DNA of 64,000 nt from Ideonella sp. (lineage in GTDB: Bacteria; Pseudomonadota; Gammaproteobacteria; Burkholderiales; Burkholderiaceae_C), in assembly GCA_015075165.1 (NCBI GenBank), contig JABTUY010000011.1, positions 38,825 through 102,824 on the forward strand, written 5' to 3'. Made by a program: the position numbers and the translations under genes. Shown piece after piece: positions 1-8,299 of the stretch (positions are counted from its first letter, which is position 1; each line of letters begins with the position of its first letter). The notes under the pieces are model-generated. The model saw nothing but the letters and a program-made list of their open reading frames with translations, ran no database searches and had not been told where the DNA came from.

Positions 1-171
1 GGTGACCTCGCTGTAGTGCAGGCCGAACGGGTTGATCAGAAACTGCCCCTCGGTGTTGGGCAGCCGCACGGTGATGTGGTTGTAGATCATCTCGACCCAG
101 CCGAGCATCGCGAACACGCGGTAGCACGCGGCGAGCTGCACACGCAGCTCGCGTTCGGTGGTGGTGATCAT
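1..171 (-). CDS. Class II aldolase/adducin family protein, N-terminal fragment
   Basis: Only the first 57 residues are inside the window; the gene continues past the left edge. The visible part has the typical N-terminus of class II aldolase/adducin proteins: 'WVEMIYNHITVRLP' at residues 25-38 and 'FLINPFGLHYSEVT' at 44-57. The zinc-binding histidines of the family lie further on, so the substrate (a sugar phosphate or hydroxy acid) cannot be named. The ATG is 10 bases downstream of the rpe stop on the same strand, so the two genes are probably co-transcribed. Confidence 0.8.
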   Translation of the reverse strand, partial: MITTTERELRVQLAACYRVFAMLGWVEMIYNHITVRLPNTEGQFLINPFGLHYSEVT

Positions 172-181
172 CGGCGTCTCC

Positions 182-877
182 TTACCGGTCCGCCTGCGCC
201 AGCCGCTCGCGCATCGCGGTGATCACCGCGCGGTAGTCGCTCTGGCCGAAGATCGCGCTGCCGGCCACGAAGGTGTCGGCGCCGGCATCGGCGGCGCGGC
301 GGATGTTGTCGACCTTGATGCCGCCGTCGACCTCGAGCCGGATGTCGCGCCCGCTGGCGTCGATCATGCGGCGCAGCCGCTCGAGCTTGCGCAGCGCCGA
401 GTCGATGAAGCCCTGGCCGCCGAAGCCCGGGTTCACGCTCATCACCAGCAGCAGGTCGACCTTGTCGAGCACCCATTCCAGCGCATCGACCGGCGCGGCC
501 GGGTTGAACACCAGCCCGGCCTTGCAGCCGGCATCGTGAATCAGCTGCAGCGTGCGGTCGACGTGCGTGCTGGCATCGGGGTGAAAGCTGATCCAGTCGG
601 CACCGGCCTGCGCGAACGCCTGCGCCAGCGCATCGACCGGCTGCACCATCAGGTGCACGTCGATCGGCACGCGCGTGCCGTCGGCCTTCACGGCGTGGCG
701 GCGCAGCGCCTCGCAGACCATCGGGCCGAAGGTCAGGTTCGGCACGTAGTGGTTGTCCATCACGTCGAAGTGGATCCAGTCGGCGCCGGCGGCGATCACC
801 TGGCGCAGCTCGTCGCCCAGGCGCGCGAAATCGGCCGCCAGCAGGCTCGGGGCGATGCGGTGGGTGCAGGTCGTCAT
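182..877 (-). CDS. rpe: Ribulose-phosphate 3-epimerase
   Basis: Interconverts ribulose 5-phosphate and xylulose 5-phosphate in the cytoplasm (pentose phosphate and Calvin cycles). The 231-residue product is full length for a TIM-barrel epimerase. It opens with the family signature '[14 protein letters not shown]', has the metal/catalytic segment '[16 protein letters not shown]' at about residues 36-51, '[12 protein letters not shown]' in the middle and the phosphate-binding 'EVDGGI' and 'VAGSAIFG' loops near the end. The ATG at 877 is preferred over the in-frame one ten codons upstream because alignment with the family starts here. It is followed at once by the class II aldolase gene. Confidence 0.97.
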   Translation of the reverse strand: MTTCTHRIAPSLLAADFARLGDELRQVIAAGADWIHFDVMDNHYVPNLTFGPMVCEALRRHAVKADGTRVPIDVHLMVQPVDALAQAFAQAGADWISFHPDASTHVDRTLQLIHDAGCKAGLVFNPAAPVDALEWVLDKVDLLLVMSVNPGFGGQGFIDSALRKLERLRRMIDASGRDIRLEVDGGIKVDNIRRAADAGADTFVAGSAIFGQSDYRAVITAMRERLAQADR

Positions 878-989
878 CTCGAAAGCTTGCCGATCGAGGG
901 CGTGCAAAGGTGCGGCGATTGTCGCAGGGCGTGCGCTCCAACGAGCCCTGCGCGCCGGACACCGCAGCGCGTGGCGCCGGGCCGCTGCC

Positions 990-995
990 TAGAAT
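990..995 (+). promoter_or_regulatory. Candidate -10 box of apaG
   Basis: TAGAAT stands 7 bases before the apaG ATG. Transcription would then start at or next to the start codon, implying a leaderless or near-leaderless message. No convincing -35 is visible. The same geometry recurs before the LytTR regulator gene and hemE. Confidence 0.45.
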
Positions 996-1002
996 GCGCA
1001 GC

Positions 1003-1377
1003 ATGGCCAAGCCCGAGTTCTCCTGCAAGGTCGTCGTGCGGCCGCTGGCGGAGCAGACCGACGCGACGAAGGGCGAGCACGCCTACGCCTACACGATCAC
1101 CATCACCAACAGCGGCGACACCGCGGCGCAGCTGGTGGCGCGGCAGTGGTCGATCACCGACCACAACGGCCATGTGCAGGAGGTGCGCGGCCTCGGCGTC
1201 GTCGGCCACCAGCCGCTGCTGGGTCCCGGCGAGAGCTTCGAGTACTCGAGCTGGGCACAGATCGCCACGCCGATGGGCACGATGAAGGGCCGCTACTTCT
1301 GCATCACCCACGATGCGCACTGGTTCGAGGCCGAGGTGCCGGAGTTCCTGCTGGCCGATGCCGCGTCGCTTCACTGA
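1003..1377 (+). CDS. apaG: ApaG domain protein
   Basis: A 124-residue ApaG protein (immunoglobulin-like fold), usually annotated as Co2+/Mg2+ efflux protein; the biochemical role of the family remains unclear. The family core is visible: 'YAYTITITNSGDTAAQLVARQW' spans about residues 26-47 (quoted here only as its position), then 'ITDHNGH', 'GVVGHQPLLGPGESFEY' and 'GTMKGRYFC' towards the end. The ATG at 1003 matches the family N-terminus; an upstream in-frame start would add 31 arginine-rich residues. It is transcribed away from rpe, and its stop overlaps the 3' end of a small antisense membrane-protein gene by 7 bases. Confidence 0.95.
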   Translation: MAKPEFSCKVVVRPLAEQTDATKGEHAYAYTITITNSGDTAAQLVARQWSITDHNGHVQEVRGLGVVGHQPLLGPGESFEYSSWAQIATPMGTMKGRYFCITHDAHWFEAEVPEFLLADAASLH

Positions 1378-1490
1378 CCGTCGCCGTCGGTGCGGCGCTC
1401 GCCGCGCCGGCGGCCGGAGAACATGGTCCACCAGACGACGAACGCCAGCAGCGCGAGCACGGCCAGGATTTCCAGAGCGATGACCCACAT
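1371..1490 (-). CDS. Small single-pass membrane protein (39 aa)
   Basis: A 39-codon frame not expected by chance: an N-terminal hydrophobic helix of about 20 residues ('WVIALEILAVLALLAFVVWW', residues 2-21) followed by a strongly basic, hydrophilic tail ('GRRRGERRTDGDGQ'). This is the layout of small type I-like inner-membrane proteins. It is convergent with apaG, overlapping its last 7 bases, and its ATG (1490) lies 6 bases from the divergent mltA start (1497), so both promoters must reach into the neighbouring genes. I do not recognise a named family. No strong ribosome-binding site is visible. Confidence 0.55.
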   Translation of the reverse strand: MWVIALEILAVLALLAFVVWWTMFSGRRRGERRTDGDGQ

Positions 1491-1496
1491 GGTGCG

Positions 1497-2642
1497 ATGG
1501 TGAGGGCGCCGCGCTGGCTGCGTGCCGCGGGCATGGCGGCGATTCTAGGCATCGCCAATGGCTGCGCGGTGCCGGCGTCTCCGGCCGCGGGCAGCCCGGC
1601 GGCGATCGCCATCGCGTCGACGCGACCGGCGGTGCCGCCGGTGCCGATCGTGCGTGCGCGCGCGCGCTGGGTGCCGGCGAGTTGGGCCGATCTGCCTGGC
1701 TGGGGCGACGACCACACACGCGAGCTGTGGCCGGCGCTGCTGGCCGGCTGCGCCAAACCGGCCGACGGCTGGGCCGGCGTCTGCACGCTGGCGCGCGCGC
1801 TGCAGCCGGCCGACGACGCGGCAGCGCGCGAGTTCCTGCAGCGCACGCTGCAGCCGTACCGCGTGGAGTCGCTCGACGGCCAGACCCAGGGCCTGGCCAC
1901 CGGCTACTTCGAGCCGCTGCTCAACGCGAGCCGCCTGCCGCGCACGGCGCAGCAGGTGCCGCTGCTGCGGCCGCCGGCCGATCTGGCCACGCGCAAGCCG
2001 TGGTGGACGCGGCAGCAGCTCGACACGCTGCCCGCCGCACGCGCCAGCGTGCGCGGCAGCGCGATCGCGTACGTGGCGGACCCGCTGGACGCGCTGCTGG
2101 TGCAGGTGCAGGGCTCGGGCCGGCTGCGCGTGACCGAGCCCGACGGCAGCCAGCGCCTGCTGCGCCTGGCCTACGCCGCGCACAACGACTACCCGTACCG
2201 CTCGGTCGGCCGCTGGCTGATCGACCAGGGCGCGCTGCGCAGCGACGAGGCCTCGTGGCCGGCAATCCGCGACTGGGCGCGACGCTACCCCGAGCGCGTG
2301 AACGAGATGCTGTGGAGCAACCCGCGCGTGGTGTTCTTCCGCGAAGAGCCGCTGCCCGACGAATCGATCGGACCGCGCGGCGCGCAGGGCGTGCCGCTGA
2401 CGCCGGGCCGCTCGGTGGCGGTCGACCCGCTGGCGCTGCCGTATGGCAGCGTGCTGTGGCTCGACACCACCGAGCCGCTGGCCACGCAGCCGTTGCGCCG
2501 CGTGGTGATGGCGCAGGACACCGGCAGCGCGATCACCGGCGCGGTGCGCGTCGACTACTTCTGGGGCTGGGGGCCGCAGTCGGAGCAGCAGGCCGGGCGC
2601 ATGAAGCAGCCGCTGCGCGTGTGGGCGCTGTGGCCGCGCTGA
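1497..2642 (+). CDS. mltA: Membrane-bound lytic murein transglycosylase A
   Basis: Cleaves the MurNAc-GlcNAc bond of peptidoglycan with formation of 1,6-anhydro ends (GH102). The 381-residue product begins with a hydrophobic stretch ending in 'LGIANGC', a passable lipobox, so it is likely an outer-membrane lipoprotein. The MltA core is clear: 'GLATGYFEPLLNASR', 'IAYVADPLDALLVQVQGSGRL', 'AAHNDYPYRSVGR' and the C-terminal 3D-type segment 'AQDTGSAITGAVRVDYFWG', which carries the catalytic aspartate (about residue 353). The ATG at 1497 is chosen because it places the signal sequence at the N-terminus. It stands alone on this strand before the indolepyruvate oxidoreductase gene. Confidence 0.95.
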   Translation: MVRAPRWLRAAGMAAILGIANGCAVPASPAAGSPAAIAIASTRPAVPPVPIVRARARWVPASWADLPGWGDDHTRELWPALLAGCAKPADGWAGVCTLARALQPADDAAAREFLQRTLQPYRVESLDGQTQGLATGYFEPLLNASRLPRTAQQVPLLRPPADLATRKPWWTRQQLDTLPAARASVRGSAIAYVADPLDALLVQVQGSGRLRVTEPDGSQRLLRLAYAAHNDYPYRSVGRWLIDQGALRSDEASWPAIRDWARRYPERVNEMLWSNPRVVFFREEPLPDESIGPRGAQGVPLTPGRSVAVDPLALPYGSVLWLDTTEPLATQPLRRVVMAQDTGSAITGAVRVDYFWGWGPQSEQQAGRMKQPLRVWALWPR

Positions 2643-2761
2643 CACCGAGAATCCGTTCAGCGCCGCTGAAGCGGCCTCCGCCGCCGCAGCGCCTGGCGGC
2701 GGCCATTCACGCACGGGCGGATGCGGTTTCAGGCGCGCTCATACACTGCCTGACTCGCCGG

Positions 2762-2826
2762 CGATCCGCAGCACCGATCCGCAGGCACCATCAGCAACAT
2801 CGATCCGTAATAGCGATCCGCAGCGC
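2762..2826 (+). repeat. Five 13-bp direct repeats upstream of the indolepyruvate oxidoreductase gene
   Basis: CGATCCG occurs at 2762, 2775, 2801 and 2814, with a degenerate copy (CCATCAG) exactly in register at 2788. The period is 13 bases over five units. The array ends 46 bases before the start codon at 2872. A possible -10 (TACACT, 2742-2747) lies just upstream, so the array would sit in the leader or act as a regulator-binding array. Just after mltA there is also a short GCCGC-TGAA-GCGGC hairpin near 2661. Confidence 0.6.
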
Positions 2827-2871
2827 CGAACCGAGCCGGGCCGCACCGGCCGCACGCCAGGAGATCCCCGC

Positions 2872-5800
2872 ATGAACGCCCCGCTGCCCGAGTCGATCCG
2901 CAAGGCCCTCGAGACCGTGACGCTCGACGACAAGTACGCGCTCGAATCCGGCCGCGCGTTCATGAGCGGCATCCAGGCGCTGGTGCGGCTGCCGATGCTG
3001 CAGCGCGTGCGCGACGCCAGGGCCGGGCTCAACACTGCCGGCTTCGTCAGCGGCTATCGCGGCTCGCCGCTCGGCGGCTACGACCAGGCGCTGTGGTCGG
3101 CGCGCAAGCATCTGGCGGCGCACCACGTGGTGTTCCAGCCCGGCGTCAACGAGGAGCTGGCGGCCACCGCGCTGTGGGGCACGCAGCAGCTCGAGTTCGA
3201 TGCGGCGAACAAGAAGTACGACGGCGTGTTCGGCATCTGGTACGGCAAGGGCCCGGGCGTCGACCGCTGCTCCGACGTGTTCAAGCACGCCAACATGGCC
3301 GGCACCGCGCCGGCGGGCGGCGTGATCGCGGTGGCCGGCGACGACCATGTCGCCAAGAGCAGCACCGCGGCGCACCAGAGCGACCACATCTTCAAGGCCT
3401 GCGGGCTGCCGGTGTTCTTTCCGTCGAGCGCGCAGGACATCCTCGACCTCGGGCTGCATGCGTTCGCGATGAGCCGCTTCGCCGGCGTGTGGACGGCGAT
3501 GAAGACGATCCAGGAGGTCGTGGAGTCGTCGGCCAGCATCGACATCAGCCCCGACCGCGTGCAGATCGCGCTGCCCACCGACTTCACGATGCCGCCGGGC
3601 GGCGTGCACATCCGCTGGCCCGACACCGCGCTGGCGCAGGAGGCGCGGCTGTTCGACTTCAAGTGGTACGCGGCGCTCGCCTACGTGCGCGCCAACCGGC
3701 TCAACCACAACGTGATCGCCGGCCCGAACGACCGCTTCGGCATCATCGCCAGCGGCAAGGCGTTCAACGACACGCGCCAGGCGCTGGCCGACCTCGGGCT
3801 CGACGACGACACCTGCCGCGCGCTCGGCATCCGGCTGCACAAGGTGAACGTGGTGTGGCCGCTCGAGGCGACCATCACGCGCGAGTTCGCGCAGGGGCTG
3901 CAGGAGATCCTGGTCGTCGAGGAGAAGCGCCAGGTCATCGAGTACCAGTTCAAGGAGCAGCTCTACAACTGGCGCGCCGACGTGCGCCCGCTGGTGCTGG
4001 GCAAGTTCGACGAGACCGAAGGCGACCGCAGCGGCGGCGAATGGGGCACCCCCAACCCGAGCGAGCATTGGCTGCTGCGCGCCAAGGCCGACCTGACGCC
4101 GGCCATCGTCGCCAAGGCGATCGCCAGGCGGCTCAAGAAGATGGGCGTGGACGCCGACATCGCCGCCCGCATGGACCTGCGCATCCAGGCCATCGAGGCG
4201 CGCGAGCGCCAACTGGTCGAGCTCGAGACCGACACCGGCGACCGCACGCCCTGGTTCTGCAGCGGCTGCCCGCACAACACCAGCACCCGCGTGCCCGAGG
4301 GCAGCCGCGCGGTGGCCGGCATCGGCTGCCACTACATGGCGACCTGGATGGACCGCAGCACCAGCACCTTCACCCAGATGGGCGGCGAAGGCGTGACCTG
4401 GGTCGGGCAGGCCTCGTTCACGAAGGAGCCGCACATCTTCGCCAACCTCGGCGACGGCACCTACTTCCACAGCGGCTCGCTGGCGATCCGCCAGAGCATC
4501 GCCGCCGGCGTCAACATCACCTACAAGGTGCTCTACAACGACGCCGTGGCGATGACCGGCGGCCAGCAGGTCGGCGAGCGGCCCGAGGGCCACAGCGTGC
4601 TGCAGATCATGAAGAGCCTGGTCAGCGAAGGCGTGGCCAAGCTCGTGATCGTCACCGACGAGCCGGCCAAGTACGAAGGCAAGGCGCTCGAGCCGGGCGT
4701 GACCGTGCGCCACCGCGACGATCTCGACCTGATCCAGCGCCAGTTCCGCGAGATCCAGGGCACGACGGTCATCATCTACGACCAGACCTGCGCCACCGAG
4801 AAGCGCCGCCGGCGCAAGCGCGGCAAGCTCGCCACGCCGGCCAAGCGCGTGATCATCAACGAGGCGGTGTGCGAAGGCTGCGGCGACTGCGGCGTGGCCA
4901 GCAACTGCCTGAGCGTGGAGCCGGTCGAGACCGAGTTCGGCCGCAAGCGGCGCATCAACCAGAGCACCTGCAACAAGGACTACTCCTGCCTGAAGGGCTT
5001 CTGCCCGAGCTTCGTCACCGTCGAAGGCGGCAAGCCGAGAAAACCGACGCGCGACACCAGCCGCCCCGACCCGTCGGCGCTGCCCGAGATCCCCGAGCCG
5101 CAGCTGCCGCTGGCCGAGCAGGCCTGGGGCATCGTCGTGGCCGGCATCGGCGGCACCGGCGTGATCACCATCGGCCAGCTGCTGGGCATGGCCGCGCACC
5201 TCGAAGGCAAGGGCGTGGTCACGCAAGACAGCGCCGGCCTCGCGCAGAAGGGCGGCGCCACCTGGAGCCACATCCAGATCGCCAACCGGCCCGAAGCCAT
5301 CTACACCACCAAGGTCGACACCGCGAAGGCCGACCTCGTGATCGCCTGCGACGGCATCGTCGCCGCCGGCAAGAGCACGCTCGCGCTGATGCGCGAGGGC
5401 CATACCTATGTCGCGCTGAACTCGCACGCGACGCCGACCGCAGCATTCGTCGGCAACCCTGACTGGCAGTTTCCGCAAGGCGGCTGCGAGGCGGCGCTGC
5501 AGGCGGCCGTCGGCCGCGGGCAGCTCGGCCTGTTCGACGCCGACCAGGTGGCGGTGCAGCTGCTCGGCGATTCGATCTACACCAATCCGCTGCTGCTGGG
5601 CTACGCGTGGCAGAAGGGTCGCGTGCCGGTCGGCCGCGACGCGCTGCGGCGCGCGATCGAGCTCAACGGCGTGCAGGTGGAGAACAACCTGGCCGCGTTC
5701 GAATGGGGCCGCCGCTGCGCGCACGATCTCGCCGCGGTAACGGCGCTGTTCAAGGCCGCGCAGGTGATCGAGTTCGTCAAGAAACCATCGCTCGACGAGA

Positions 5801-6465
5801 TGATCGACCGGCGTGCCGAGTTCCTGCTCGGCTACCAGAACGCCGACTACGCCGCGCAGTACCGCGCGTTCGTCGCCAAGGTGCGCAGCGCCGAAGCCGC
5901 GGTCGATGCCGGCACGCGGCTCAGCGAGGCGGTGGCGCGCTACCTGTTCAAGCTGATGGCCTACAAGGACGAGTACGAGGTGGCGCGCCTGCACACCGAC
6001 ACCGCCTTCGTCGCGAAGATCGGTTCGATGTTCGAAGGCGACTACAAGCTCGTGCACCACCTCGCGCCGCCGCTGACGGCGCGCCGCAATGCCAACGGCG
6101 AGCTCGTCAAGCGGCCGTTCGGTCCGTGGGTGCGCAGCGCGTTCGGCGTGCTGGCCCGGCTCAAGGGGTTGCGCGGCACCGTGCTCGACCCGTTCGGGCG
6201 CACCGAAGAGCGCAAGGCCGAGCGCGCGCTGATCGGCCAGTACAAGGCCTGCATCGACGAGCTGCTGAGAGGCCTGAGCGCCGAGCGGCTGAGCCAGGCG
6301 GTGGAGATCGCGCGCATCCCGGAGGAGATCCGCGGCTACGGGCATGTGAAGGCGCGCCACCTCGCCGCGGCGCGCGTGAAGTGGGATCGGCTGTTGCAGC
6401 AGTGGCGCAGCGGCGCTGCGCCGGCGGGCGCGCCGGCCGGCGACCGCGCGAAGGCCACGGCTTGA
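2872..6465 (+). CDS. Fused indolepyruvate:ferredoxin oxidoreductase (IorA-IorB type)
   Basis: A TPP- and 4Fe-4S-dependent 2-oxoacid oxidoreductase that oxidatively decarboxylates arylpyruvates (such as indolepyruvate) to acyl-CoA, probably in amino-acid catabolism. All domains are fused in 1197 residues, the usual length of the proteobacterial form. In order: pyrimidine-binding domain (to about residue 400), TPP-binding domain with 'WFCSGCPHNTSTRVPEGS' and 'NLGDGTYFHSGS' (about 460-600), a ferredoxin-like cluster segment 'CEGCGDCGVASNC' (starting about 667) and 'CNKDYSCLKGFCPS' (about 700), then the gamma domain with 'GIGGTGVITIGQLLGMAAH' (about 757). The ATG has a GGAG sequence 8 bases upstream. 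The next gene overlaps its stop. Confidence 0.95.
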   Translation: MNAPLPESIRKALETVTLDDKYALESGRAFMSGIQALVRLPMLQRVRDARAGLNTAGFVSGYRGSPLGGYDQALWSARKHLAAHHVVFQPGVNEELAATALWGTQQLEFDAANKKYDGVFGIWYGKGPGVDRCSDVFKHANMAGTAPAGGVIAVAGDDHVAKSSTAAHQSDHIFKACGLPVFFPSSAQDILDLGLHAFAMSRFAGVWTAMKTIQEVVESSASIDISPDRVQIALPTDFTMPPGGVHIRWPDTALAQEARLFDFKWYAALAYVRANRLNHNVIAGPNDRFGIIASGKAFNDTRQALADLGLDDDTCRALGIRLHKVNVVWPLEATITREFAQGLQEILVVEEKRQVIEYQFKEQLYNWRADVRPLVLGKFDETEGDRSGGEWGTPNPSEHWLLRAKADLTPAIVAKAIARRLKKMGVDADIAARMDLRIQAIEARERQLVELETDTGDRTPWFCSGCPHNTSTRVPEGSRAVAGIGCHYMATWMDRSTSTFTQMGGEGVTWVGQASFTKEPHIFANLGDGTYFHSGSLAIRQSIAAGVNITYKVLYNDAVAMTGGQQVGERPEGHSVLQIMKSLVSEGVAKLVIVTDEPAKYEGKALEPGVTVRHRDDLDLIQRQFREIQGTTVIIYDQTCATEKRRRRKRGKLATPAKRVIINEAVCEGCGDCGVASNCLSVEPVETEFGRKRRINQSTCNKDYSCLKGFCPSFVTVEGGKPRKPTRDTSRPDPSALPEIPEPQLPLAEQAWGIVVAGIGGTGVITIGQLLGMAAHLEGKGVVTQDSAGLAQKGGATWSHIQIANRPEAIYTTKVDTAKADLVIACDGIVAAGKSTLALMREGHTYVALNSHATPTAAFVGNPDWQFPQGGCEAALQAAVGRGQLGLFDADQVAVQLLGDSIYTNPLLLGYAWQKGRVPVGRDALRRAIELNGVQVENNLAAFEWGRRCAHDLAAVTALFKAAQVIEFVKKPSLDEMIDRRAEFLLGYQNADYAAQYRAFVAKVRSAEAAVDAGTRLSEAVARYLFKLMAYKDEYEVARLHTDTAFVAKIGSMFEGDYKLVHHLAPPLTARRNANGELVKRPFGPWVRSAFGVLARLKGLRGTVLDPFGRTEERKAERALIGQYKACIDELLRGLSAERLSQAVEIARIPEEIRGYGHVKARHLAAARVKWDRLLQQWRSGAAPAGAPAGDRAKATA

Positions 6466-7013
6466 GGCGGTTGCCAGCGGCAGCGGCGGCGCCGCCCGAC
6501 CTCGCGCGCCGCCACGTGTCGCGTGCCGGCGTGGTGGCGCTGGGGCTGGCTGCCCTATGCGCGCGGCGCGCGCAGGCCGCCGCCTCGTTCGGCGTGGTGC
6601 TGCTGCAGCCGAGCTCGCTGCTCGAGCAGCGCGTGGCCGGCGTCGATGCGCTGGCCGACTACATCCGCGCGGTCGAGGTCGCGGTGCGCGAGGTGGTGCA
6701 CGCGAACCCCAGCGCACGGCCGGCGGCCGGGTTCATCGTGGTCGCGGTGCGACCGGGCCGGCACTCGAAGGCGTGGCTCGATTTCGACACACCGCCGGCG
6801 TTCGACATCAGCCGCCAGTTGGTCGCCCGTATCGGCGCGGTGCCGCCGCTCGACGCACACGGCGGTCCGGTGGTGTTCGCGCTGAAGGTCGCGCTGTGGG
6901 GCGGCTTCGAGTCCGCGCGCATCGCACCGGCGCCGGCCGAGTGGAAGGCAGCGACACACGCCGCCGGCCATGCGCTCGAGGTCGACGCGCTGATCGATCG
7001 CATCTGGCCGTGA
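6462..7013 (+). CDS. Hypothetical exported protein
   Basis: I do not recognise a family. The frame encodes up to 184 residues if it starts at the TTG that overlaps the previous stop, or about 165 from the GTG at 6516. The latter puts a signal-peptide-like stretch 'VVALGLAALCARRAQAAA' at the N-terminus with an A-Q-A type cleavage site. The rest is a compact domain of about 130 residues without cysteines in the predicted mature part. Codon use matches its neighbours and the frame is continuous from the upstream stop, supporting a real gene. Tight coupling suggests an accessory, perhaps periplasmic, role with the oxidoreductase, but nothing in the sequence proves it. Confidence 0.6.
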   Translation: MRRLPAAAAAPPDLARRHVSRAGVVALGLAALCARRAQAAASFGVVLLQPSSLLEQRVAGVDALADYIRAVEVAVREVVHANPSARPAAGFIVVAVRPGRHSKAWLDFDTPPAFDISRQLVARIGAVPPLDAHGGPVVFALKVALWGGFESARIAPAPAEWKAATHAAGHALEVDALIDRIWP

Positions 7014-7077
7014 ACGCGGCGGGTGCAGCGCCGTGGCCGCGTTGCACTACAGTCGCGCACGACACGCCCCGCGACGC

Positions 7078-7668
7078 ATGCGCATTTCCGATCCGGTCTT
7101 GCTCGACCTGCCGTCCTGCATCGACACGCCGCGGCTGATGCTGCGCGTGCCGCGCGCCGGCGACGGCGTCCGGCTGCACGAGGCGGTGCGCGATTCGCTA
7201 CCCGAGCTGCGGCGCTTCCTGGCGTCGATACCGTGGGTGGCCGGCGAGCAATCACCCGAGGCGTCGGAAACCTACTGCCGCAACGCGGCGGCGAACTTCG
7301 TCGCGCGCCGGGATCTGCCGTTCCTGATCTTCGAGCGCGCCGGTGGTGCGCTGGTGGGCGCCACCGGCCTGCACCGGCCGGACTGGGCCACGCCGAAGAT
7401 CGAGGTCGGCTACTGGGTGCGCACGTCGCACGCCGGCCGCGGCTACATCGCCGAGGCGGTGCAGGCGCTGACGCGCTATGCGTTCGAGCATCTCGGCGCG
7501 GTGCGCGTCGAGCTGGTCACCGACGAGGCCAACACGGCCTCGCGACGGGTGGCCGAGCGCTGCGGCTTCACGCTCGAAGGCGTGTTGCACAACGAGCGGC
7601 GCGCGCCCGACGGCTCGCTGCGCCACACCTGCGTCTATGCGTGCCTGGGCACTGCGCCGGTGCGCTGA
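7078..7668 (+). CDS. GNAT family N-acetyltransferase (RimJ/RimL-like)
   Basis: Transfers an acetyl group from acetyl-CoA, probably to a protein N-terminus or small amine. The 196 residues show the RimJ/RimL layout: N-terminal 'IDTPRLMLRVPRAGDG', 'LVGATGLH', then the acetyl-CoA loop region 'GYWVRTSHAGRGYIAEAV' and the closing 'NTASRRVAERCGFTLEGVL'. The ATG at 7078 fits the family; an upstream in-frame start (7033) precedes a likely -10 (TACAGT, 7048-7053). It is a monocistronic-looking gene. Confidence 0.9.
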   Translation: MRISDPVLLDLPSCIDTPRLMLRVPRAGDGVRLHEAVRDSLPELRRFLASIPWVAGEQSPEASETYCRNAAANFVARRDLPFLIFERAGGALVGATGLHRPDWATPKIEVGYWVRTSHAGRGYIAEAVQALTRYAFEHLGAVRVELVTDEANTASRRVAERCGFTLEGVLHNERRAPDGSLRHTCVYACLGTAPVR

Positions 7669-7734
7669 AGGCGGCGCGTCACGCCGTGACAGCGCAACAC
7701 GGCAAGGCATCGCAGAACACACGGGGCGCTGCGC

Positions 7735-7762
7735 GTCGGGCGCGACGGCGCCCGACTAAGAT
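7735..7762 (+). promoter_or_regulatory. Inverted repeat abutting a candidate -10 box (GFA gene)
   Basis: GTCGGGCGC (7735-7743) and GCGCCCGAC (7748-7756) form a perfect 9-bp stem with a 4-base loop. TAAGAT (7757-7762) follows immediately and could be the -10 of the GFA-family gene, whose ATG is at 7796. The element may be an operator, or the terminator of the preceding acetyltransferase gene; there is no T-run. Confidence 0.4.
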
Positions 7763-7795
7763 CGCGCGCACTCTTGAGCAGCCGACGCCCAACCG

Positions 7796-8200
7796 ATGAG
7801 CGCCACCCCTTACACGGCCAGCTGCCTGTGCGGCGGCGTGCAGCTCGCGCTGACGGCGGAGCCGGGGCCGATCTTTCTGTGCCACTGCGGCATGTGCCGC
7901 AAGGCCCAGGGCGGACCGTTCGCGGCGCAGGCCAAACTGCCTGCCAGCGCGTTGAGTGTGACGCAAGGCACCGAGCTGCTGAGCCGCTACGCGTCGTCGC
8001 CCGGTTGCGAGCGCGTGTTCTGCGGCCGTTGCGGTTCGCCGCTGTTCGCCACTCGGGCCGACGAGCCCGAGTCGGTGCGCCTGCGCGTGGGCATCGTCGA
8101 CGGCGTGCTGCGAGCGCGGCCGAGCGCGCATCACTACGTGGGCTTTATGGCCGGCTGGTGGCGGCTCGACGACCAGCTGCTGCGCTTCGAGACCGAGTAG
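7796..8200 (+). CDS. GFA family protein (glutathione-dependent formaldehyde-activating fold)
   Basis: A 134-residue zinc-binding protein of the GFA/CENP-V fold. Metal-binding cysteines are in place: 'CLCGGV' near residue 10, 'CHCGMCRKAQGGPF' near 35 and 'VFCGRCGSPLFA' near 78. Founding members add glutathione to formaldehyde, but most short homologues are uncharacterised, so the reaction here is open. Length and start are typical. It is a single gene with its own promoter-like sequence. Confidence 0.9.
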   Translation: MSATPYTASCLCGGVQLALTAEPGPIFLCHCGMCRKAQGGPFAAQAKLPASALSVTQGTELLSRYASSPGCERVFCGRCGSPLFATRADEPESVRLRVGIVDGVLRARPSAHHYVGFMAGWWRLDDQLLRFETE

Positions 8201-8240
8201 CTCGGCGGTCGCGGCGCGCGAAGCGGGCGCGCCGGTAGCG

Positions 8241-8286
8241 GCGCCTGCGCAGGCGCGCACAATCGGCCGCGGCCATATCTGGCCGC
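8241..8286 (+). promoter_or_regulatory. Two palindromes flanking a -10-like box upstream of the thioesterase gene
   Basis: GCGCCTGCGCAGGCGC (8241-8256) is a perfect 16-base palindrome. CACAAT (8258-8263) is a possible -10. A second stem, GCGGCC-atatct-GGCCGC (about 8269-8286), falls in the predicted leader just before the GGAGG ribosome-binding site. The first may be an operator and the second may affect translation; both are inferences. Confidence 0.4.
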
Positions 8287-8299
8287 GCTGGAGGCACCG

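Noticed and set aside
2791..6717. A 1308-codon open frame antisense to the indolepyruvate oxidoreductase gene
   Set aside because: It is a shadow frame of GC-rich coding DNA: composition is His/Arg/Ala/Gly-rich without domains, while the plus strand encodes a full-length recognised enzyme.
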